Shown here piece after piece: positions 57,900 to 64,000 of a DNA stretch of 64,000 nt. The translations under genes were made by a program, and so were the position numbers. Each line of letters begins with the position of its first letter. Within the stretch, counting starts at the first letter, position 1. Below the pieces are notes generated by a model, which saw nothing but the letters and a program-made list of their open reading frames with translations, ran no database searches and was not told where the DNA came from. The DNA is from Trichoplusia ni (Eukaryota > Arthropoda > Insecta > Lepidoptera > Noctuidae), in the NCBI RefSeq assembly GCF_003590095.1, contig NC_039483.1:10602001-10666000 (forward strand), written 5' to 3'.

Positions 57900-58515
57900 G
57901 CGGACAATTTTATTGTGTTAAGTGATTTAAGTGAGTGTGTTTTTTTAATTACTATCCTAGTAGCTCGATAGGTCATTTTATCGCCCGGGAGAATGGTAAC
58001 ATGCTAATGTGTTATGGCGAAGCATGTGGCAATGCGAGTCTCGCGTTGAACATTTACTGGACGCGGTACTTTTTGCCCCGGGTTCAGCAGCAGATTTTGC
58101 GCCGCGCCCAAATTTGTGTGCACGTAGATGGCGGACATTTCGAACCTTATCTGGTAAGAAGTGAGAGAGATAAAGGTAAGAGTAGGTTTGATTTAATAAT
58201 ACACAAGACACAGATTGAAGTCAGAATAGTGTAAATTGTTTGGTACATTTTTTTGTGATTGTTTTTCGTTACGTCACAACTTTTTTTATAAAATGCGCGC
58301 GCGTGTCGCCGAATGTCGCCCTCCTACCACATTACAGTTCTTGGAAGTACATACGCAGAGCGTAAGGATCGCGTGGTAACCAATTCATTGCGTGCTCAAA
58401 AATGACTAAATCTATAAATATTAATCTCCGACGGGAGCGACTTCTTTAATATTAATTAACACGTTATTTTATAGTCATTATGCGACTTTGTGGGTTAGGT
58501 GTTCCTTCCACCCTG
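57900..58515 (+). pseudogene. internally deleted DUF4817-type transposase relic
   Basis: The ORF at 57935-58234 has no plausible ATG of its own. It starts in spurious sequence and then gives ENGNMLMCYGEACGNASLAL, the helix-turn-helix beginning of DUF4817-type Tc1/mariner transposases. It jumps straight to LRRAQICVHVDGGHFEPYL, which resembles the C-terminal end of the same protein type. The entire catalytic core is missing. The right flank CACCCTGTATA at 58509-58519 resembles the terminus of such elements. No matching left terminus was found. It is a non-autonomous remnant, not a host gene. Confidence 0.55.
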
Positions 58516-58561
58516 TATAAAGAGTAAAGTAGACAGTACTTAGAAAAAGAATCAATGGTAA

Positions 58562-60281
58562 TCAAAACGTATTTAACCTATTTGATTCCGGAAGTGGCCC
58601 GAGAACATCGGTATGTACAACAGAAAATGGGATGTCTAGCTTAACGCAAGACTGAATTGGCTGAGAAGGGGCTCTAGGTACTCTTTTATGGGCAAGAAAC
58701 ACAAGGCAGTAACTTATATACTTTCTTACGAACTGTCGTAAACTAGGGAACCAGAAATGTCGCAAAATCAAGTCCGTTGTTTTGTCAGTACCTATGTGAT
58801 CATGGTCATCGTAAAAAACTTTTAACAAACTAAACCTATGACCTTTCGGAATATACCATAACAATCGCGGTTCTTCCCCAGTTGGTGTAAATTTGTAATA
58901 CAATAAATCATTCTTTATAACGTACCTTGTTTGATCTAATTCCCCATCCCTCAATTTAGACATCAGCTCTTGGGTCTCAGAATCGGCGGTCTGAGCAATC
59001 TTTGCCCAGTTGCTTGGACTACGTATGTGAGAAACATTGTCAGTAGAAGGAGGAGGGTTACGACTCAGTAAAACTGCATGTTGCATTAATGAGCCTTTTC
59101 TATATTCAAATGTGAATGTGAAATCTTGCATATAGACCCACCAACGCGCGACACGTGGTAATAAATCTTTCTTCCGCTCAGTAAGCTTTAAGGAATTACA
59201 ATCCGTCACTATCTTAAAGTGTATGCCGATAAGATAGTGGCGAAAATATTGAAGCGACCCAACAACGGCTAAAGTTTCCAGCTCGTAGCTATGATACTTT
59301 GATTCAGCAACTTGAGTGAATTTACTGAAATATCCAAAAGCCCTCTTTCTTCTACCGATATGTTCTTGTAGTAAAATGGCACCGAGGCCGATAGCACTTG
59401 CATCAGTATGAAGTTCCGTGGGCAACTGGGGGTCAAATATTACTAAAACCGGCTCATTAGTAAAACAGGCTATAATGTAGTCGCGAGCAGCGTCCTGCTC
59501 AGCACCCCAAACAAAAGGTTCGCCCTTTTTTAGCAACCTCGATATACTTGCTGTCTTTGAAGCATAACCGGCAACATAGCGGCGAAAGTAGCCTGCGAGT
59601 CCCAGAAACTGGCGAACTTCTTTAACGTTTGCAGGTTTTCGTCACCGAACTAGAGCCTCAACCTTTCCTGGGCTCGGCCGTACCTGACCATGTCCAATCA
59701 ACCGTCCCAGGTACTCAATCTCTGTAGCTAAGAAAGTACATTTCTTTAAATTTATTGAAAATCCAGCGGCTTTGAGTACACATAAGACTTCTCTCAACGT
59801 ATTGAGACCCTCATCAACCGAATTGGACAGGATCAGGACGTCATCGATGTAGGTCAGGACTCTACCAGACTCTACCAAGTCCTTGACTTTAATGTTTTGG
59901 ATATAATTCGTTGATAAACTATCGGGGCGTTTGCAAGACCATACGGCATCTTTAAATACTCGTATTGCCCCTCGGGCGTTACAAACGCGGTCTTACTGAT
60001 TGAGTCATCATCCTTCATAGGTGAAACCCTGTAGCCATATCAAAGCTACTGAATATCTTAAAGCTACCGAGTTTATCAATATGATCATCTATCAACGGTA
60101 GAGGAAACCTTTCTTTGACAGTAGTAGCATTAAGTGCTCTATAGTCGACGCACATCCTATCACTCCCATCCTTTTTCTTGACAAGAATGATAGGACTCGC
60201 GTAATCAGATTGTGATTCACGGATTATCCCTTTACTGAGTAGATCGTTGACAATATCGCGAACCCTATTCTTTTCATTCAT
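58562..60281 (-). pseudogene. Gypsy pol (RT, RNase H, partial integrase), minus strand
   Basis: RT shows KGIIRESQSDYASPIILVKK, RMCVDYRALNATTV and SSFDMATGFHL (to 60015). After frame breaks come the catalytic box TYIDDVLIL (about 59840-59866) and EYLGRLIGHGQVRPS. RNase H at 59536 onward has LHTDASAIGLGAILLQ, ESKYHSYELETLAVV and HFKIVTDCNSLK. The integrase zinc region follows (HIGTDKTTDLILRHFWFPSL), then the first catalytic Asp in VVHTDVLGPLPE, where the element is cut. Frame changes lie near 60010, 59880 and 59600. Confidence 0.82.
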
Positions 60282-61529
60282 GGGTGAATTTCAACAGGTC
60301 CAATAAAATCTTCATTTCCGTGGATTTTTAATTCTTCAACTTTAGAACAAGAAAAAATAGTGTTTACTGAAGTTTTTGATCAGATATGCAGTTTTGCTTA
60401 ATATCAAGCAGATAGCTTAAAAAACTAACGAGATATACAAGATTGAAAATTCCGTGCCACGGCAATGAAACATGCGTCCATGGCAATGAAATGTTATTAT
60501 AGTGTACAAGAATATTTAAATGATAAAGTTAATAATTGAAACAAAAATAAATACTATTAATTTATACGCAATAATAATAAAATATAATATGTAAAAATCC
60601 AGTAACACATGATATTATTTTTATAATATAACTATAAATATATACATTCCTGTCCAGTGGCGATGATAACATAAGTCACGGAAATGAAACCCGTGGCCAC
60701 GGCAATGAAAGGAAACTGTTTTGCTTTTTTTTAATTCCCGTGTATTTTTTTTCATTACCATAGCAAATTCTGTCCACGGAAACCACGGCAATGAGTGCAC
60801 GGCGATGAAAATCAAGGGATATAATTCAATTTACTAAAAAACTGGTAATAATTCACAGTAATGAACACTATACAAATAAACTAAATATAAATGGCATTGT
60901 ATTGAATGCTCAATCGAGATTAAATACTTATTGAAATAGAAGTTAGACCTATCCACGGCGATGAAAGAAAAAATGTCCAGTACCGAAAAAATCGAATACT
61001 TTTAATTATAGCTCGAAAACGCAGGCACGTACACACGTCGTTCTTTGTCGAGCCTTTCGACGTTACTTCTATGTAACGTTTAACGCACAACGGGAGGGAC
61101 GCAAAACGTTAGAATATGCAATGTTCTCAAATATGTTTAGGACATGGCGATGAAAGGTAGTTCTTGGACAAACGGTTTTTTATTAACCATACGTTGTATT
61201 GTTTAAATATTTGAATAAATGTATTCCGAAACCATACTTTGACTATTCACGAATCAAATAAAACTAAGTTTTAATATAAATCACGATAAATTTTTGATCA
61301 ATGATGTATTTAATACATCAAGGTGACGTGTGGACAAACACGGCGATGAAAGATTATGTGGTTTAACTTTTTTTTTGGAAAACCTATGAATTCTATTAAT
61401 AAAATATTTAGTGCTACAGATAGATTTTTATGTCATCTACCTAAAAAAAAATGTTAGAACATTATAACAATGCTTTTTAGTACCGATTACATCGATGCCA
61501 CGCAATTTTTGGGTCCGGGAAATTCACCC
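60282..61529. mobile_element. unrecognised 1248-bp DNA-transposon-like insertion, TSD TCAT
   Basis: Both ends are GGGTGAATTTC in inverted orientation (60282-60292 and 61519-61529), flanked by TCAT duplications (60278-60281 and 61530-61533). Removing the insert with one TCAT restores the Gypsy reading from protease linker to RT. The AT-rich body has no long ORF. It contains about ten copies of CACGGCRATGAAA or close variants in one orientation (60457, 60478, 60677, 60697, 60783, 60798, 60953, 61143, 61339) and one inverted near the left end (60311-60323). A 4-bp duplication suggests Chapaev- or Sola-like transposition, but no family was recognised. Confidence 0.75.
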
Positions 61530-61601
61530 TCATAGAAAGCTTATAAGGACGATTACTTATCGGTACATTGGAAGTCACTTTAATTTCCATACTACCCGTG
61601 T

Positions 61602-62111
61602 TCACTGTGGATGTTGCAGTGCCGGAAATAAATAGATCTGCGAATTCACGGATAACAACAACAACAACATGTCTTTATCAACACCTGCTAAAGGAGTTTT
61701 AATAGTTTCATCAATCACAGTGCTCACGTGCTGTACAGTGGATAAACTATCTGACCTAATAAGGCGTTGCTCTGTAGCAGTACGGATGTATGCAACCCCT
61801 TTCTGATTTAGCACGTCAGTTCCAATCAAAATAGGAGCATTAATACATTCAGCAGGGACAACATGTAAATCTATTTCAAGCGAGACCTCCGGAAATTCAA
61901 TTATTGTTGTTATCAGGGAGGTAGATTCGATTTCTTGGCTCCCTATTCCACGCACCAAGCGATAAGGTGGTACGCGGTTAAAGTTAAAATGTTTAAGAAC
62001 CTTTTCTGAAACTAAGGAAATATCGGATTCACTATCAATCAAAACTTCAACAGGTACCTTCTGCACTACGGCTGACATTACGTTATTTTGCTTTGAGTCG
62101 AGTCTGAGCAA
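61602..62111 (-). pseudogene. Gypsy protease region, minus strand
   Basis: Retropepsin-type sequence: VEVLIDSESDISLVSEKVL, followed by the flap region and a C-terminal IGTDVLNQKG. The usual catalytic triplet Asp-Ser/Thr-Gly reads Asp-Ser-Glu, so catalysis is doubtful. After LLLLLS the frame is lost near 61650, and the linker (NTGSMEIKVTSNVPIS, then YKLSM) continues in another frame up to the inserted element. The start overlaps the end of gag by 34 bases. Confidence 0.72.
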
Positions 62112-63225
62112 AAATTTACTTCGTTAGCTTTTTTGTTTTTACCCTCAGAACGTAATTTCTGAAAACACGAATCGATTATATGCCCGTTACGTTTGCAGAA
62201 AGTACAGTGTTGCACTGGTTTGCCTGCCTTATCGCTTGATGTTGTTGGAGCTGATTTGGAATTACCGATATCCTGAGTAGAAGTAGCATCTTCAGGTATT
62301 TTAGGACAATACCACTTTTTATGACCTTTCTTACTGCAACCGTGACAAGTGACATTGTTATCTGACCTGGAAGCCTCTAGTTTACGTTGGTTGGACGTAT
62401 TATTTGAAGAAGCACGAACAGTATTGTTGTCATTTTTGGGTTTAACATAGACTGATAAAAATTCTACCAAATCTTTAGAGGGTAGTTTGGCGTTAGTGGG
62501 CGCGGCCTTGACTTGGGGATCGGTAATGCCTCTGACGACAATCGCGGATTTCAACACATCAGATAAACCCTTAACTATGTTAAGGCGTAACAGTGACTTG
62601 CGAGCGTATTCGGCATAAGTTTGATATTTATTTGAGGAAGTACACATAACCTCATACAATATAGATGCAAAGTCAACGTTACGAGGAAAGAGGAATTGGA
62701 ATTCAAGCTTGAAGTTACTCCAGGACCTATCATTCGTCACCCAGTCATTCAACCATGATTTTGCATCACCACGTAAACAAGTACCTATACGTCCTAGGCA
62801 TTCACGATCATCCCAATTATTAATTACGCGAGCACTATCAACCTCTTCGAAAATCATGAACACTTGGGTCGAAAGGCGATATATAGAAATTATGAGGCTT
62901 TGTTTTCAGAAGCGCCGTCAAAGCACCAACAATACTGTTCGCAGCATCTTTGTCCTCACTATTCGTAACTATCATGTGCGAATTATTCGGTACAGCAGTC
63001 TCCTCGGTCACCGCGGTTATACCCGAGCCTTGCTCGCAATCACGCGTAGTCACGACCGGAAGACACGGCAGTGACCGACCCTCGCTAGTTGGATGCAACG
63101 GATTGTCGTTACTAGATGCTATTGGGAACCTACGTTCGATTACTTCTAAACTCGTAAGGATTCGGTCAAGGGCAGCGTCACACGAGTCATCACGACGGTG
63201 ATGACTCGCGTGACGCTGCCCCGGT
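62078..63225 (-). pseudogene. Gypsy gag with two zinc knuckles, minus strand
   Basis: The N-terminal piece (to about 62855) reads through ALTALLKTKPHNFYISPFDP and breaks frame. The capsid part resumes with RVINNWDDRECLGRIGTCLR, GDAKSWLNDWV and NFKLEFQFLFPRNVDF, typical of Ty3/Gypsy gag. Two CCHC knuckles follow: CHGCSKKGHKKWYC and CTFCKRNGHIIDSC (about 62180-62350). Together these would form the particle and bind RNA. At least one frameshift, near 62855, separates the two pieces. The upstream start is not resolved because a hairpin (63170-63221) lies there. Confidence 0.72.
63170..63221. repeat. 52-base near-perfect palindrome
   Basis: The arms 63170-63193 and 63198-63221 (starting GGGCAGCGTCAC) are reverse complements except for one position, with a GACG loop. 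It lies at the 5' side of the minus-strand gag. It may mark a fold-back junction in the element or in the assembly. Confidence 0.85.
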
Positions 63226-63550
63226 GAACTATGTTATAATCATTAACATTACCATTACAACTAATTGTCATATGTCTATTTGACCTACAACAAGCCTATA
63301 ATTACAAGAGTCCGAGATCTCCTTTAAATAGTCTTTGAGAATTGGCACTTCACAGATCGGATTGTCAACACTGGAATGAATATTATTCAGCTTCGAAGGT
63401 TAGTTTAAGAGGCTTTAGATTAAGGAGATATAGTAGATTTAGGAGATATAGATGATTTAGTATTCGATTTACTAACTTTAGAATATAGTAAGATATCAGC
63501 CGCGTCGGTTTGCGTTGACGATTCCGTTCGAGGCGATACCGGAATCTTAT
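63222..63550. other. unassigned, between two gag remnants
   Basis: AT-rich sequence with a short direct repetition of GGAGATATAG units (about 63425-63450). No ORF with recognisable content. It may be LTR or leader sequence of either neighbouring element. Confidence 0.3.
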
Positions 63551-63943
63551 TTAGTTTAAATTATCATCGAAAGTAGGTTGGGTATCACAATCGCTATTAT
63601 AATCATGATGATCTGAATCTAAGACATCGTTAATTTGCTGAGATTGGGGAGGATTTTCTGTACGAAAATTATTGTATTGGCGTTTGCGACATTGAGATAT
63701 ATCGTGACCCGGATTCTTACAGTATCTGCAGATAATCGGCTGCGAATTAGAAGATGTAGGAGGCTGTGGATTATTATCGAAGGAATTAACATGACGTTGT
63801 TGCCTAGAGTAACAAGTTTTATCCGTGTGACCGACTTTACCGCAAGCTCTACACTTAGGTTTCAATGATTCAGAGGTTTTAAAATATCTGGTCGATTGAC
63901 CTCGTTGTTGCAAAAGGACGTATTCCTTTTGTCGTTGACTTTT
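63551..63943 (-). pseudogene. LTR-element gag C-terminal part with two CCHC knuckles, minus strand
   Basis: The open frame (about 131 codons back to a stop at 63944-63946) has no clear ATG. It contains two zinc knuckles, CRACGKVGHTDKTC and CRYCKNPGHDISQC, followed by an acidic Asp-rich tail. This layout is typical of nucleocapsid regions of Gypsy-type elements. The knuckle spacing and sequence differ from the gag at 62078-63225, so it belongs to a different element that probably continues beyond the window. Confidence 0.6.
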
Positions 63944-64000
63944 TTATCGAAAATAATGGTAAATAGTGTACTAATTGTTATAAAACTTAGATCAAAGTGC

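Larger units (their letters stand above)
58562..63225 (-). mobile_element. second Ty3/Gypsy element, minus strand, decayed
   Basis: In minus-strand order it shows gag (63225-62078), protease (62111-61602), RT (60281-59642), RNase H and the start of integrase (59536-58580). The integrase ends abruptly after HTDVLGPLPESN, so the 3' part and LTR are absent. A 1248-bp insertion splits the protease-RT linker. Several frameshifts are present. It is unrelated in sequence to the + strand Gypsy copy. Confidence 0.82.

Noticed and set aside
57935..58234. Host gene of 99 codons
   Set aside because: Its two recognisable segments match the ends of DUF4817-type transposases, so it is a transposon relic.

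Overview
The window reads as nuclear DNA of an insect, most likely a moth or butterfly and perhaps a noctuoid. The evidence is AT-rich sequence with GC-rich CpG patches, a short-intron SLC26 gene, the insect telomere repeat TTAGG carrying SART-like retrotransposons (known from Bombyx), and several dispersed repeats that I recognise as widespread in Lepidoptera. No prokaryotic features are present. The only host protein-coding gene I can support is the SLC26 transporter. Everything I could annotate from about 25.6 kb onward is mobile or repetitive DNA.

Layout. 1-16.9 kb: no convincing gene. It holds SINE-like and other dispersed repeats, a MITE at 10227-10516, and GC-rich patches, several of which carry CACGTGAC or TCAYRTGAC E-boxes. 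16.96-17.29 kb: a CpG-dense block ending in a good splice donor, a candidate promoter and 5' UTR exon. 20.73-24.25 kb: an eight-exon gene for a 628-residue SLC26 sulfate/anion transporter (SLC26A11-like) with a C-terminal STAS domain and a 3' UTR reaching about 25.3 kb. 25.6-31.9 kb: two MITEs, fragments of three LINEs on both strands, and a nearly intact Tc1 (DD34E) transposon.

31.9-44.96 kb: a telomere-type region. A 15-bp higher-order repeat built of three TTAGG-like pentamers leads into eight perfect TTAGG-type units, then three head-to-tail copies of a SART-like non-LTR retrotransposon. Copy A has both ends, copy B is internally deleted, and copy C runs into a 1000-base gap. Only 14 and 4 bases of telomere repeat separate the copies. 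ORF1 and ORF2 overlap at a TAATG stop-start, and the 3' UTR is a chain of hairpins.

45.96-58.5 kb: a nested stack. A Ty3/Gypsy element (+ strand) is split by a CR1-type LINE (- strand), whose 3' UTR is split in turn by a DD41D Tc1/mariner-superfamily transposon with an intact ORF. A perfect 243-bp inverted repeat next to the gap may be an assembly fold-back. 58.6-64 kb: a second, decayed Gypsy element (- strand). It is interrupted by a 1248-bp transposon-like insertion with a 4-bp target duplication and about ten dispersed CACGGCRATGAAA motifs, which I do not recognise.

The orientation (gene, then TTAGG strand, then SART copies pointing the same way) fits a right-hand chromosome end. The sequence after the gap could therefore be subtelomeric, or joined by error. 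The transposable elements do not act together; they record successive insertions.
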